A DNA stretch of 64,000 nt from Acanthamoeba lenticulata (GCA_002179805.1 NAVB01000377.1:1-64000); one strand, 5' to 3'. Numbered from the stretch's first letter, positions 23,790 through 35,879 are shown. The notes: generated from the letters alone by a model not told the origin. A program made the numbers and translations.

Positions 23790-26700
23790 TTAGGTAGGTC
23801 GCAGGGGAGGACCCGAAAAGGCAAAAATTGATTCTCCATTTGGACAAAGTCTGGTTGCCAAATCTAAACTCCTAGGCAATCCACAACGCGCCCCACCTAT
23901 CCGATCGGTGTGTAAATTGCGTGTGTGTTGTGTGATCGTGTGGCACATATCAGTGTCTGCCCCGGACAAGAGCAGGGCATCACTCGACGAGGGGAAGAAG
24001 ACGTACCAAGGCATGCTGGCTCCCATCTCGACGTGATAGTGCCAGGCTCGCCGGTAGAGGCCCACAAGCATGCCATGGCCCACGATCAACATGCACCTGT
24101 GTATGGCACCAGAATTACCATAAATAGGCCAGAAAGAAAAAGCACGGACCAGTTCCTCGTTACAGGAGATCCGTCCAAATTGAAATGTGCGTGTGCAGGA
24201 GCACGTGGGGAGCGTAAGTCGTACCACATGAACACGTTCCAGCCGTTCCAGCCGCGGAAGGACGACGTTAAATACACAAAGAGCACTTGAACGGAGAGGT
24301 GCGTCAGAAATAAAGACAAATAAATGAATAAACAAACTATTGAAGAAGTACCTCCGGGAATGGAGAACATCAGGAGCAGCACGGGCTTCCAGAAGCCCAG
24401 CGCACAGGCGATGATGTACTGTGGTTGCGATTGGTGCAAATAGCGGAGGTCAGAAAAATCGGTGTTGGAGGAAGGAGGCATAACCGTGGATCAAACAGAA
24501 AGAGGAAGGAGAGAGGAGAGAGTGGGGGATCAACCTCGTGCGCTATGGCTGAGAGAAGGAAGGTGACCCACATGGCGCCATTCGTGGACAGGTGGAGGGT
24601 CTCCTTGCACTCCAGGAAGATGTGGCGGTGCAGGAAGTTGTGGACCACCGAGTTCCACTTCCTGTAGTACTGCGACCAGCCAGTGGCGTTCCACCTGCAG
24701 CCAATGATGGTCATGAACGCCCCAGGACGACGACAACATCACGGTAAAGTGCATGAGTGAGCTCACTCCTGCTTGGCTTGTCTTTCTTTAAGGATCTTGT
24801 TTGAGGAAAGGTACGTACCAGTCGGTGTAGAACTGCCGATCGGCAAAGCGAGTGACTTCAGCCCAGGCATTGAACCAACTGTGCAAAAGGCCGTAGAAGG
24901 CCATCAACGCGACCGCCTGGCCAGTCACCATTACAAGAGAGAGTTATACGGTCTCTCGTGTGAGGACGAGCAAGAAGATGGAGTGCAGTCGAGAGAGAGA
25001 GAGAGAGAGAGGCACGTACGGTGCCGGGCATCATGACCTTGAAGATACCGAGAATGAGGGACTTGTAGTCGCCGTCCATCTCATGGAAGTAGGGCATGCA
25101 GTAGCGTGCGAAGATGGCATACGTGTAGAGCACGGTCATGATGGCCTCGAAGAACGTAGCAATCACGAATCTGACCAACACACCAGCACCATAAACATTC
25201 ACAGGTTGGTAAGTCGTCATCACGTTTCTTGTCCTCAGCAACATCATGTCGTACCCCCATCGAACGGTCTTGTTGCGGGGGTAGCTGATCTGGTAGACCA
25301 GCGTCGGGGCCCAGAGGAAGTAAAAGTAGCCTCCATAGGTGACGTTGCGCGGATAAATCTGTACATTGGGGTCCGTCGAGCCCGTCGCTTTGTCCAGACG
25401 CAACGACCTGGCCAGGGCACACGCGGGTGGCGTCAGCGTTAAGCCCGTGGTTTTTCAAAAATAAAATAAAATAAAATAAATATTAGAGTTAGAATAGCGC
25501 ACCGATTGACCATGAGGTAGGAATGCATCTTCATCCACAGCCGCATGGTCTCGCACATGACAAACATGCTGGTGGCCGGCGGGAAGTTGAAGGCGCGAAT
25601 GTGCCGCGGAACGTAGACGAAGAGGAGAACAGAGAGAAGTATGTAACAGAGATAGGCGATGCGGGGAGAGAGGTGCTGGTTGACGATGGTCTTCTGCAAG
25701 AAGGGCGCGCTGAACGAATAGAGGAACATCACCGCCCAGAGCACGAGCGCGTGGTCCATCTGCCCGAACGACCAGAAGAACAGAGAAAAGTCTGCCGTAG
25801 ATGCGGCCCACAAGTGCGTGTGAGGCGATCATCATGGAAGGGGAGGGGCCGCGGTGGGAAGGTGCGAACCGAGGATGACGCCGCTCTCAAAGTAGTTGTA
25901 GAGGAGCGTGTTGGCGATGGCGATGAGCAGCACTGAAATCCAGATGTTTTTCACTGCGAGGGGGCACAACGCGACGTCGTATTCATCAGCATCGTCAGGC
26001 GCTACTCACGATACGAATGACATGTGCGGCAGCATGCGTACCCGTCTTGAAATGCGAGATCTTGAGGAGCTCGCTCATCGCGGAGATGCGAGGAAAGTGT
26101 GTTTGATACTTGCTCAGCTGCTTGGGATTCTCCAGCAAGGCATTGAGCCTCGCTTCGATGTCCTCTGTTGTCGCAGTGTCGACGTTGAACGTGGGTTCCA
26201 CTTGCGTCTATACAACGGCGCCACGGATGAGCGCTATGTTCTTTTTCTTCTTCAAAACTGTCAAGCTAGCAAGTGTGTACCTCGCTATCAGCCAGCTCCT
26301 TGCTCTTGCTCTTGGTCAGCCGACTGCTGGAGGCATTTGAATCAACCCGGCGCCGAGGCGAGCCCTGCCCGGCCGGATCACGCGCTTTCTTGTCCACAAA
26401 GGGCGACGCTGGAGCCGAGATCGTACGCTCCCGCCGCTCGAGCGTCTTCTCGAGGAGGCCGCGCGTTAGGAACCGGTTGTGGTCCGGAGCCGAGAGGAGC
26501 TCCAGTTGGGCCTGGCCACCGCCCAGCAAACGTAAATATGTTGTTGTGTAACCAACCCTACCCCAGTTGTACTGCGATCGCGAGTGCATCATGCTAGCGC
26601 ACCTTGGAGTCCTCCAAGGAAGAAATGGCCTTGCAGCCAACGAGCTTCAGGATCTGGTTGTCGCCCTTGTCCAGAATGATGTTCATGGGCGTTTGTCCAT

Positions 26701-27223
26701 TGTCATCGCGCAGGTGCACCTGCAGTTGGGAAAACGGAAGCCAAATGGGGGGGGGGAGCAAGAATGAGTCAGTGTTGGTTTCCTGCATCTAGACTGAAAG
26801 GGGCAGGGCCAACCTCAGCTCCTCGGCCAAGCAGAAGGGCCACCATCGTGGGGTCGGACGCCGTTACTGCAAGGTGTAGCGCTGTTCGCTGCACTCAACG
26901 AACACGAGCGGTGAGGTCGCGAGCAAGGACTGGCCTTACTGCAAAAAGGCGTACGTTTCCTTCATGCGGATTGGGCCAATTGATGTTGATGTCCTCCTTC
27001 TCCAGTAAACTCATGACCTGAAACAAGTTTTTCTCTTTGATGGCATGGTGCAGAGCCTGAATTCAGGGAGCCGGCTCGTTTAGTCAGAATCATTGGAAAG
27101 GTCTCCGAGCGGAACTCAGGAGTGCCCCGCACGTACCAGCTCGTGCTCAGGCACCGGGCCGTCGAAAACTTCATCCAATCTATCATCGAGCGAGTCCCGC
27201 CCAGGCGAAACCACCACGCTCAT
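23790..27223 (-). CDS. ankyrin-repeat plus MBOAT acyltransferase (DGAT1/SOAT type) fusion
   Basis: Starts MSVVVSPGRDSLDDRLDEVF at 27223. Ankyrin-like units follow (ALHHAIKEKNLFQVMSLLEK, ALHLAVTASDPTMVALLLG, DNGQTPMNIILDKGDN). A linker rich in Ser/Arg/Lys comes next, then multiple hydrophobic segments. The MBOAT core includes FYTDWWN, split by an intron (24690-24820), WNSVVHNFLHRHIFLECKE and FLLSAIAHE with the presumed catalytic His at 24538-24540. FYxDWWN is diagnostic for the DGAT1/sterol O-acyltransferase branch, which makes triacylglycerol or steryl esters in the endoplasmic reticulum. Triacylglycerol versus steryl ester specificity cannot be told. The C-terminal end after WNVFMWCMLIVGHG is uncertain because a further intron may start at a GTACG near 24003, so the stop at 23790 is tentative. 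Confidence 0.75.
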
Positions 27224-27484
27224 CTCCAGGTCAGGGGCACTCTGGACACAGCACACACAGGCCGTTGTCGTTGCTGGTTGAGGTGGGTGCCAGGTGGGAG
27301 CACAGGCGCGGCGTTACGTCCAAAGAGAAGAAAAAAACGCCGAGACCAAGGAGAAATTATTCGGCGTAAGTATGACAAGCATGCCTCTGAAATGCGAACC
27401 AAAACTGTTTCAAATTCCACTGTACAGAGAAACGCAAGCGAGCAAAAAGACGCGCCGCTGGCTGATGTGCGATGTCGCCTCTCT

Positions 27485-29208
27485 TCAGGGCACACAGCAG
27501 CGCTCGGGGAGACTCCACTCGCCTCGAATGATGCGCAACTTGGGCCGCTTTCGCCTTTCCTCTCGCGGGCGCGCCCGGCCGATGCACGCTATGTCGCTTA
27601 CGACCACCCGCGGCCGCCCTCCTCCCAACGCGTTCGTTTCTCGGTCGTCGCCTGGCTGGGGGCCGCCGCTCTCGTGAGCGAGGCTGATGTCGTCCGAGGC
27701 CGGCGAGAGGGCTGCCGCTCCAGCAGGCTCATCGCCAGCGGGATAGCTGGGCGCAGCATCAAAGGTGATGAGGTCACAGCCCTGGCAGTAGAACTCGACA
27801 AGCCCGCTGGGCAGATGTTGCTGGACACGATCCGATATGTGGAAGCAGAAAGAGACGTCCAGCACGCGCAGCCGCCGTGGCAGGACGGCGATGTCGGCGT
27901 CTGCCAAGCAGTAGATTCGCGACAGCGAGAGCGTGTGCAGGCGCGGCAACGCCTGAAGGTGACTAAAGGGCGAGTAGGGCGAAAACGACGGCGAGGCTGG
28001 GAAGTAGGAGTAGTAGGGGCCCGACGAAGTGAACGGGTTCTGTTGGCTGTAGAGGCTGCCTAGCCGCCAGCACGCCTTCAGGTCCAAAATTTCTGCATCA
28101 TCGCCACCATCACCATTGAGTGCACGTTCATGTGAGGGATAAGCAGGATCTCCGCGTGTAACGAACCCAAGTTTTTGAGTTGTCCCAATAACCGGAGAGC
28201 ATTCGCGTTGATATCGTGAACCTGCCGCCGCCCAAGTCCCGTCAGATACCAGCAATAGCGAAACAGGGAATCAAGAGTAAGAGAGAGAGAGAGAGAGAGA
28301 GGGGATGAATGCGTACCCCGCATAGGTTGAGGATGGTGAGCGACGTGGGCAGGTAGCGCAAGATCTGGTTGCTTAGTTCGAAGCACTTGGACAGGTCCAT
28401 GTGTCGCAGTCGCGGAAGATGCGCGCACAACACCTTGACTAAACCCATTTCAATCGCCGCTTCCACGTAAGCGGCCGTAACGAGCAAACGAAGGAAGAAG
28501 AAAATGGAAGTACACCTTGATCATCGTCCAAGCCGTCGCTGTTCTCCATGGAGAGGTGTCGCAGGTTCTCAGGAAACAGGGGGAACAAGGAGCGCTCGTC
28601 CGCCACACAGAAAGAGAAGCCACGCAAGTTGCCGTTCACCAGCGAAAGTGAGGTAAGATGAGGGAAGTTGACGCGAACGTGGAGCAGCGTTTCATAGATT
28701 TGACCTGGACGTAGCCCCATCCCACACACGCCCGGCGTCGCAACGTGAGCCATGTGTCTCTGGCCTCATGGCCGCGTGTGCGGCAAGAGGAGGGGAGCTC
28801 GAGGAAACCTTGGTCAAGCTTGGCGGCATCGATACGGAAAGCCGTGCGGTGGGGCAGCGCAGAGCGACGCATGGACTTGCACACGCCACAGACAGCCGCC
28901 AGAGAAGATGGGTCACAATGGGACAAGATTTTGTCCCACATCTCGTTTGGCAGGCTCGGCACAGCCTTCTTCGCTACCCATTTGCCCGTCCGCCTCCTTT
29001 GTGTTGGGCTCTCTGCTCCAGATTCGCCCACCTTGGCATCTTCTTCTGCATTCACTTCACTCTTGCTGACAAGCCGGGTGTGGTACGAGCCTTTCTTTCT
29101 CATCTGGCGTTCGTGCTGGGCCGCTGGCGTTCGATGGATGTAAGGGCATTCGCCACCACGCTTGCAGCCGCGTGGTGAATTGAAGAATTTGCACGTCACG
29201 CTGTGCAT
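27485..29208 (-). CDS. CCCH zinc finger, F-box and leucine-rich repeat protein
   Basis: Starts MHSVTCKFFNSPRGC. The first 20 residues form a CCCH finger with spacing C-x8-C-x5-C-x3-H. An F-box follows (VPSLPNEMWDKILSHCD, AAVCGVCKSMRRSAL). The rest is a set of leucine-rich repeats (LPRLRHMDLSKCFELSNQIL, YLPTSLTILNLCG, LPRLHTLSLSRIYCLADADI, LPRRLRVLDVSFCFHISDRV) and a disordered Arg-rich tail ending LPERCCVP. F-box/LRR proteins are substrate receptors of SCF ubiquitin ligases; CCCH fingers usually bind RNA. The combination suggests an E3 receptor that recognises RNA or an RNA-bound target, which is inference. An intron at about 28280-28305 contains a sense-strand (CT)n tract. Confidence 0.7.
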
Positions 29209-29493
29209 TTACCACGCAGGCAGCTCCACTCCTCCTTCTGCTCTAAGCGGTAGAGTTCTTTTCTGCGGTTTTTTCTTCATCTATCAGCGGTCGACAATAA
29301 GGTGCCATCTGATCAACCAAGGAACTGGGGCGTCACAGGTGACCCAACATTTTGACTGTTCTTCCTGTTCCGCTCTTCCAGTGGTGCGATCTCTAATGGG
29401 TAAGAAGAGACTGTATCTGCGAATGTCGCGCGTGAATCAACTGAGCCAAGGCAAGTGAGATACACTGTCAGACTTCTGCAAGTACAGAGGAAG

Positions 29494-30401
29494 CTAAGAG
29501 TCTTTTATTCGCTGATAGATGTTCAAGCGATCAGGCAGGAGTGGCCATTGGGGAATGCAAACGGTCTCGACCAACCTCCAGCGTTCTTCCAGCTGGCGGT
29601 GAAAGGCGGCGTCACCGGTGCAACTCTCGTGACCGATGTAGGCCACCGCGTGCCCACCTGCGCTCTCGTAGGCGCTGAGAAGATCGCTAGCTAATGGGTT
29701 ACGCCAGGGTGGCCAGCACAAGAAGAGCGTGTGCTTAACCCTGGCAGATTGAGAGTGCTCTCGTTGAAGGCAGACATTGCTATTCAGGTCACTCTGCAAG
29801 TGAGAGAGCATCGTCGCAATGCTGTCGTTGCACTTTTCAACAGTTGTCCACATCAAGCGAAGCTTCTGAACTTGAGCTTGTTCCAGAGCAACCACCGCGA
29901 CACCTCGCTGCCGTAGAAGAGCAGCCCAGTATCTGAGCACGCAGCAGTCAAGCACAGGACTTTTGGGAGAGGACTAGACAAAGCCACGAACCCACTGCCA
30001 GCGCCGACTTCGATGAGAGGCTGATGGGCCTCTAGACACAGCAGCGCCTCGTCATTGGGGACAGCAAAAGCATAGAGCTGGGTCAGCTTGTGATACCTGG
30101 CGAGCAAGCGAGGGTAGTGCATCATGCCCAAGGGGTCTTGTACGCCCCGCTTGCACTGCTCCAATAATTCTTGCGGCACAAAGGTCGGGTCGTCCATAGT
30201 CTGTGTGTAGAGGTGCAAGAGGGGGTTCGCGTGTACGACGAGTGCAGTTGCGCCAAAACCGCCCCTGCAGAGCAAGTCCTTCCATTTGCGGTTTACTGCA
30301 CAGAGGGCGGGCACATCTTCACTTGAACTGTTCACGCTAAGCGCTAGGATGCGGCCCAGAAGCGCCTCTGGCAATGCCTCAATGGAGTGCTGAGGCAACA
30401 T
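29494..30401 (-). CDS. F-box-like domain fused to a SAM-dependent methyltransferase-like domain
   Basis: Two exons: 29992-30401 and 29494-29932, joined over a 59-nt intron (GTTCG..CTCAG), giving 282 residues. The N terminus is F-box-like (EALPEALLGRILAL, CAVNRKWKDLLC). The C-terminal part has the class I SAM motif I created by the splice: PLIEVGAGSG joins YWAALLRQRGVAVVAL. It continues with TLFLCWPPW, YIGHESCTGDAAFH and VCIPQWPLLPDRLNIYQR. From memory, a bacterial protein family carries this same set of motifs (WPP, CTxDxAF, IPQWxGxxD) without an F-box. No target is known. The splice restoring the glycine motif supports the model strongly. Confidence 0.75.
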
Positions 30402-30585
30402 GTTGTATGTTTGGCTTTTCTTTGTGACTTTCTGTTTTCTTTGTTTTTTAAATGTTCCCTATTTTAATTGATTCTTTTCGCCAATAGCAGAAGGGCCATG
30501 CACAAGCCAATGGGCAGTTGGCGCTATGTGTGTGTGTTGTAGTAGTGCCCGCACACCAGCTCACGAGCGCAAACAACAGAGGCAC

Positions 30586-31249
30586 ATGACAGAGTACAAG
30601 TTGGTAGTTGTCGGAGGTGGTGGAGTGGGCAAGTCTGCGCTTACCATTCAGCTGGTAAACCACCACTTCATGGACTCGTACGATCCCACCATCGAGGACT
30701 CCTACCGCAAGCAGGTGGTGATAGACAATGAGACTTGTGTGCTCGACGTGCTAGACACCGCTGGCCAGGAGGAGTTCAGGTACAACATTGCACGCCACCC
30801 ACTTGAGAAGGCCTCGAGCTTTCAATAGTTAATACCAGTGCCATGACTCCGGCAGTGCTATGCGGGACCAGTACATGCGAACGGGACAGGGCTTCTTGTG
30901 CGTTTACGCCATCACGTCGCGTTCCTCTTTCGAGGAGATTTGCGTGTTCCACGAACAGATATTAAGGGTCAAGGAAGAGGAGCTGGTGCCCGTGGTCCTG
31001 GTGGGCAACAAGTGCGACTTGCAAGACTCCCGCGTGGTGGCCGCCAGCGAAGGTGCCGACTTGGCCAAGTCCTTCGGGTGCAAGTTCCTGGAGACGTCGG
31101 CTAAAGACCGCATCAACGTCGAGGAGTGCTTCTTCGAGCTCGTGCGGCACATACGTTACGCCATGCCTGGCGGAGGACGCCACAAGGGCCGCCTCGGGAA
31201 GGACAAGGGCAAGCGCTCCTCCCTCCAGCAGAAGTGCAGCCTCTTCTAG
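30586..31249 (+). CDS. ras: Ras-family small GTPase
   Basis: Exons 30586-30779 and 30856-31249 give 195 residues. Start [19 protein letters not shown]; Gly12 and Gly13 positions are kept, but position 11 is Gly where human Ras has Ala. Switch [10 protein letters not shown] and switch [10 protein letters not shown] are canonical, with the intron splitting the Ser codon after the second Phe (phase 2). NKCD and ETSA guanine motifs are present. The C-terminal variable region is Lys/Arg-rich and ends CSLF, a CAAX box whose terminal Phe permits farnesyl or geranylgeranyl transfer. It is a plasma-membrane signalling switch. A 184-bp gap separates it from the divergent gene starting at 30401, so the promoter region is shared. 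Confidence 0.95.
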
Positions 31250-31404
31250 AGGGTGGAACATCAACCAATTTTAATGTGCACTTGGTCTTCACCAATTCGT
31301 GTAAATAATAATGAGCACCAACATTCTGCGTCACTTGAACTTCCCTGCCCAACACGACAGTTCTACGTAGCGTCATCAGCAAGGGAAAGAAGGGGAGGCA
31401 GCGC

Positions 31405-33695
31405 TCAAGCCCAAAAATTGTCGATGGCGGCGTCGATGCCATGCGCAAGCGCGTACTGCACGAACTGGTCGGGGAAGGTGTTGGACTTGGCTGTATGCGA
31501 TGTCGACGCACGTCGTGATCCATGGTGTTGTTAGCCATTGTGAGCCCCGCCGCTCGTGTGTCTTCAGGAAAGGCAAGAGGACAGGAGGCCGTACTAGACG
31601 AGAACTCGAGGTCCTCGGACTTGACCGCATCGTGCGCCTCCACCACAGAAAGCAGCTGTTTCGACAGCTTCCGCAACGGCCGATTGACCTGATGATGAAG
31701 ACGGTAATCACGCGCCGTGTCACAAACGGCTCGTTGCCATTGAAGGTGTCGCGGAGAGGGGGACGGGGACGGGGGCAGGAAGGACGACCATAACGCCCAG
31801 ACAGGCGATAACCGAGCGAGACAGCTTTCGCTTGGAGATGGTGTCAGCCGCCACCATGGCGAGTCGGGACGTCAATTCCTGCGCACAAATGCGCCGCATG
31901 AACACATCAACCACTTCGAACAGAGAAGGGACGCAAGTGGATCGGTGCCCTGATTACCTGACTCCTGAACTCGGTGCTCATCTCCTTCTCGAGCGTGGCC
32001 GAGACCTTCTCGCCCAAGTACTTCCAGCCCCACAGCACAAAGACCTTGCCCACCATCTCGCCCACCGCCCTGTTCCGCGTGCGCATGATGGATGAGCCAC
32101 AACAACACATCACGTCGCAGCGAGGGCGTCAAGAGAGCACAGACCGAAGGGCCTTGCCCGCGACGTCCATCGAAATCCGGTTGGCGTGCTCCTTCACTAT
32201 CGCCTTTGCTCGTGCGTCCTGGTGTTGGTCACGTAACGGCACATGTGGCTGTGACGCTTGCCTGGAGAGAAAGACGAGGAGGAGCTCAGGTGAGGCGGCA
32301 CCTTGAAGGCAAAGGACACCTCCTGGGCCGACAGGAACGCTTCCTTGGCCAAGTCCGGCAGGATCCGGGAGGTCTCGTCCACCACACTCTCCAGTCCCAG
32401 CTAGTGTTGTCGCGATCCCATCGTCACCACAGAGACTCCAAATCGTCACGAACGAGCCCCGGACAATCACCACAGAGTGCACTAGCCACGAACCGTGGGT
32501 GTGATGACGGTGACGGCGCCGCAGTCCTCGCAGAACTGCTGGTTCGTGGTCTTCTTGTACATCACGTCGTCGCCGGCGCACGACACGCACCAGTTCTGTG
32601 GATAGATCTTACGATCTGAAACCGGGATGTGTTGTTGTTAGCAAAAGAGAAAGAGAAGACGACACCAGGACTGTGGAGCCGTGGCAGGAAAGAAAGGAAG
32701 GAGAAAGAGATGAGCACCGGCGACGACCCGGAAGATGCCACGGCAGTTGGTGAACTCGTACTGCTTGATGCTCGCCTCCAAGTCGTTCAGCTGCTCGGCC
32801 GAGGCAATGTCGGCCTGTCACATCAACGTTGGGTCAGCGCTCGACCCCAGCACGAAGAGGACTAAGAAAACAGCTTGTCTTAAGCGACCTTGTTGAGGAT
32901 GAACAAGGTCGGGGTGGGCGCAAATATCTCCTTGATGAGGTAGGCTTCGAATGGTTCGATGCGAGCTGGTCAGGGCAAGGTTCGAGGGTTGGTCTTAAGT
33001 GGCCGCAACTCTCCCACCCACACGAGCTCGGGGCACCGTACCTGATCCGGCGTTGATGACGTACCAGATGATGTGAATGTGGTCACCCAACTCTGGCTGC
33101 GACTTGATCTTCTCCAGGAACTCCTTCGCATCTGCACCGCAACACGTGAGACATGCAGCAGCAGCAGCAGCAGAACGACGTGAAGGAGGAGAGAGGTGTA
33201 GAAAACGAAGAGGCAAAAAACACACCCTCCACAAACTCTTTGTGGAAGCCCTGTTCGAGGCCTTTAGAGTCATAGACCACGACAGGCATGTCGTCCGGTG
33301 CGTACCGCGAGAAGTGCTGCGTGAGCGGCATCCCGACACCCACCTGCACCCACCGCGCCACACGAGCGTGAGGTCTCTCCTTCAACACGCCGGGCGGGAG
33401 CGCCCCGGCACACACATGAGACCGCAAAGGCGCACCTTTGCCATGCCCTCACCAAAGATGGCGTTCACGAGAGAAGACTTGCCCGCCCCAGTGACGCCAG
33501 ACACTGCAGACGTCCACGTCCTTGATTAATCCATGAACCCAAGCGATTGAGCAAGGAGCAGCACCAACCAAGCACATTCGGTTTCTTGACGTTGCTGATG
33601 CACTGTGTAAAGGTCGATTCAAATTCTTGTGCAATGTACTCCAAGTCCTCGATAACCAAGGACTCGACCATATCAATGTTTCTTGTGGAGTCCAT
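31405..33695 (-). CDS. Era-like GTPase with a zinc ribbon and a C-terminal helical domain
   Basis: Starts MDSTRNIDMVESLVIEDLEY. G1 is GVTGAGKSSLVNAIFGE. G3 is YDSKG, in place of the usual DTPG, within PVVVYDSKGLEQGFH. The probable G4 is FILNKVA. After the G domain there is a Cys-rich unit (NWCVSCAGDD, then FCEDCGA) with two CxxC pairs, fitting a zinc ribbon. The C-terminal half is helical (AKEAFLSAQEVSFAFKVP, WGWKYLGEKVSATLEKEM) and ends DAAIDNFWA. It resembles fungal and protist proteins annotated as 50S-ribosome-binding GTPase domain proteins, but no cellular role is established that I know. It converges on Ras with about 155 bp between stops. Confidence 0.68.
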
Positions 33696-33829
33696 CTTGC
33701 ACGTTTCTTGCTAAAACATCCACTGTCGTTGGGCCTGCCGCTTCTTCGATCCTATGAGAAAATGGAAACACGTTTTCGTTTTGTTTGCTTTTTTCCACCT
33801 CAACCCTGCTGATCAAGGGGAGTGCCAGG

Positions 33830-35395
33830 TCAGGCCTGCTGGTTGGCCTCGTCCTCAAGCACGACATCGCCCCACTGGTTTTCCTTGCCGTGACCCTCGT
33901 CGTCCCCGAGCACCTCCGCGATGGCGCGGTCCTGGTCCTTCTGCTGCTGGTCGTGCTTCTTCCGCGACACCAAGGCCCGCACGCGGCCGGGCCCGTGCGC
34001 GGCACTCTTGTCAAACACGTTGCCGCTGAGCGAGGGCGAAGCGCCTCCCGAGCCGTCGTCCGCCTCGTCGCTGCCCTCCTCGGCGAGGAACTCTGAGCTC
34101 AGAGAGTCATCACCAGACTCCCCGGCCAGCAGACGGGGCGAGACGGGCAGGGCGCCCGCGGCCTCGAGCGTCTCGACCTTGGCTCGTTGCTTGTCCATGA
34201 CGCGAAGGATCACGGGCGACTGGGAGAGGACGGTCATCATGGGGAAGAACGCCGCGAACGAGGGCACGATGACGAAGGGCGTGATCTTGAGGACCAGCAG
34301 CTGGATGAACACGAAATAGAGGAACGTGGCCAGGCTGTAACCGTGGAGCTGCACGTCGGACGGCAGCTTGGCCAGCAACTCGCCCTCCTTGCCCTCGGGC
34401 ACCTTCCACCTCCACTCGTTCATCTGGTCCACGTAGTCTCGGAACCAGAAGCGAGTGACGAGCGCATAGAAGGAGATGTAGGTGGTCGTGAGGGCCATGG
34501 TGCCAATGGCGGTGATGGTGGCGCCGCGGGAGATGATGCCCTTGCGGGCGCCCTCCACGACCTCAGGCGCCGAGATGTGGCCCTTCTGGGTCTCGAGGAA
34601 AATGAACTTGTCAAAGAGCTTCCGGACCCTCATGCGGCCCCACCAGATGCCCACGCTGGCGGCAAACAGCGAAGACAGCAGCGGGATCGTCAGCAGCGTC
34701 CACGGGTCGCTCATCGAAACGGCCACCGCTGTCGAGGCCAAGGCCAACACCAATCTCCTCCAGCGTGAGTAAGGGCGAGGGTACAGCAAAACGGCCAAGC
34801 TGGCGGCTCGTACGCAGCTGGTTCAAGACGAAGTCTTCCTTGTCGCCCGCGGTGGCCCAGATAGCCAGCTTTTGATCTTCGGTCAGCTCGGGCCTGCGTT
34901 TGTTCACGGGATGTCAGTTTATCTGCGATGTCTGTGGTCAATTGGATGAAGGATGGACCGTTGCAGCACGTCGCCGGCGCTCAAGGTCACAAAGTCCTTG
35001 ACCAACCCGGTTAATCCGAAGACGACAAGACCCACCCAGAAGCGAGGCACGCTGGCTCCCATAACCTACACGTGATCACAAAAGTTCGCCGTGAGCTAGA
35101 GTTGTTGGCGAGGGCACAGCACAAGTGCGAGGAGACAGAGGAGGGGGGCGGGAACCTGGAAGTTGAGGACGGACTCTTGGAACGCGTAGTAGGATTCTGA
35201 GAGGGTCTCAACATTGTGGACGAGGGGTTCCTCGGCGCTCGGCGGCGGTTCGGCGGCTGGGTTGGGGCTCTGCTGGGCGCTGAAGTTGCGTCGCGGCGTG
35301 CGTGCCAACCGTCCTGCGCACAAGGCGCCTCGACTCCAGGCAGTATTGGTCTGTACTGATCGCAGAGTGCCAGTGCGCCAGCTGAGCAGACACAT
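33830..35395 (-). CDS. probable mitochondrial membrane protein of unknown function
   Basis: Starts MCLLSWRTGTLRS; the first 45 residues are basic and Ser/Arg-rich (GRLARTPRRNFSAQQ), typical of a mitochondrial presequence. Hydrophobic segments follow (FWVGLVVFGLTGLV, LLTIPLLSSLFAASVGIWW, ATITAIGTMALTTTYISFY, LATFLYFVFIQLLVLK, ITPFVIVPSFAAFFPMM). A hydrophilic acidic tail ends DVVLEDEANQQA. An internal KLFDKFIFLETQKGHISAPE precedes a repeated membrane hairpin. I do not recognise the family. Targeting is inferred from composition only. Confidence 0.6.
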
Positions 35396-35879
35396 TCTGA
35401 ATGAGGCGATCTACAATAAGCAAATGAGGGAATTTAAAGGTGAGATGGGGCTTGCGTGTACACGCCAAGTGAAGAGGGTCGTGGCGCTACAAGGCGGCTG
35501 CTGAGCGTCGCAGCGCGTGGAGCCAACGAGGTGGCCACAAAGTTTGTTTTGGACATAGGTCCCGCAATACCTGCCCAGCGCCTCATAGTTTAATAATGTT
35601 CCGCTTTCGTGCGCTGTCCAATCAATCAATCTTTGATCAGTTGCTGCGTCGCCACAGGTTTTATCTAGGCGTGGTGATGTAGAGGAAATGTCGCATTTAT
35701 TTGCAAGAGTCCCCTCAAACACCGATCCAACCAACTCACGACACAGGCGACCATGCCTCTGCAGCGATGGTTGTGCATAAGCGTGTGTGTGCAATCCTTT
35801 TTGTGTACATTTGACGAAGAACGCTGCGCCCACAATCGTGAACGCGTTCGTGTCCTCTCTCTCTCTCTCTGTCAGCTCT
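35396..35879. other. 484-bp intergenic region
   Basis: Between the start of the mitochondrial-like gene (35395, -) and the stop of the ACT gene (35880, -). It holds a CT dinucleotide run at about 35858-35872. A 163-codon minus-strand open frame crosses it, but it has no domain and its composition is unlike neighbouring exons, so I do not call it. No tRNA boxes were seen. Confidence 0.45.
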
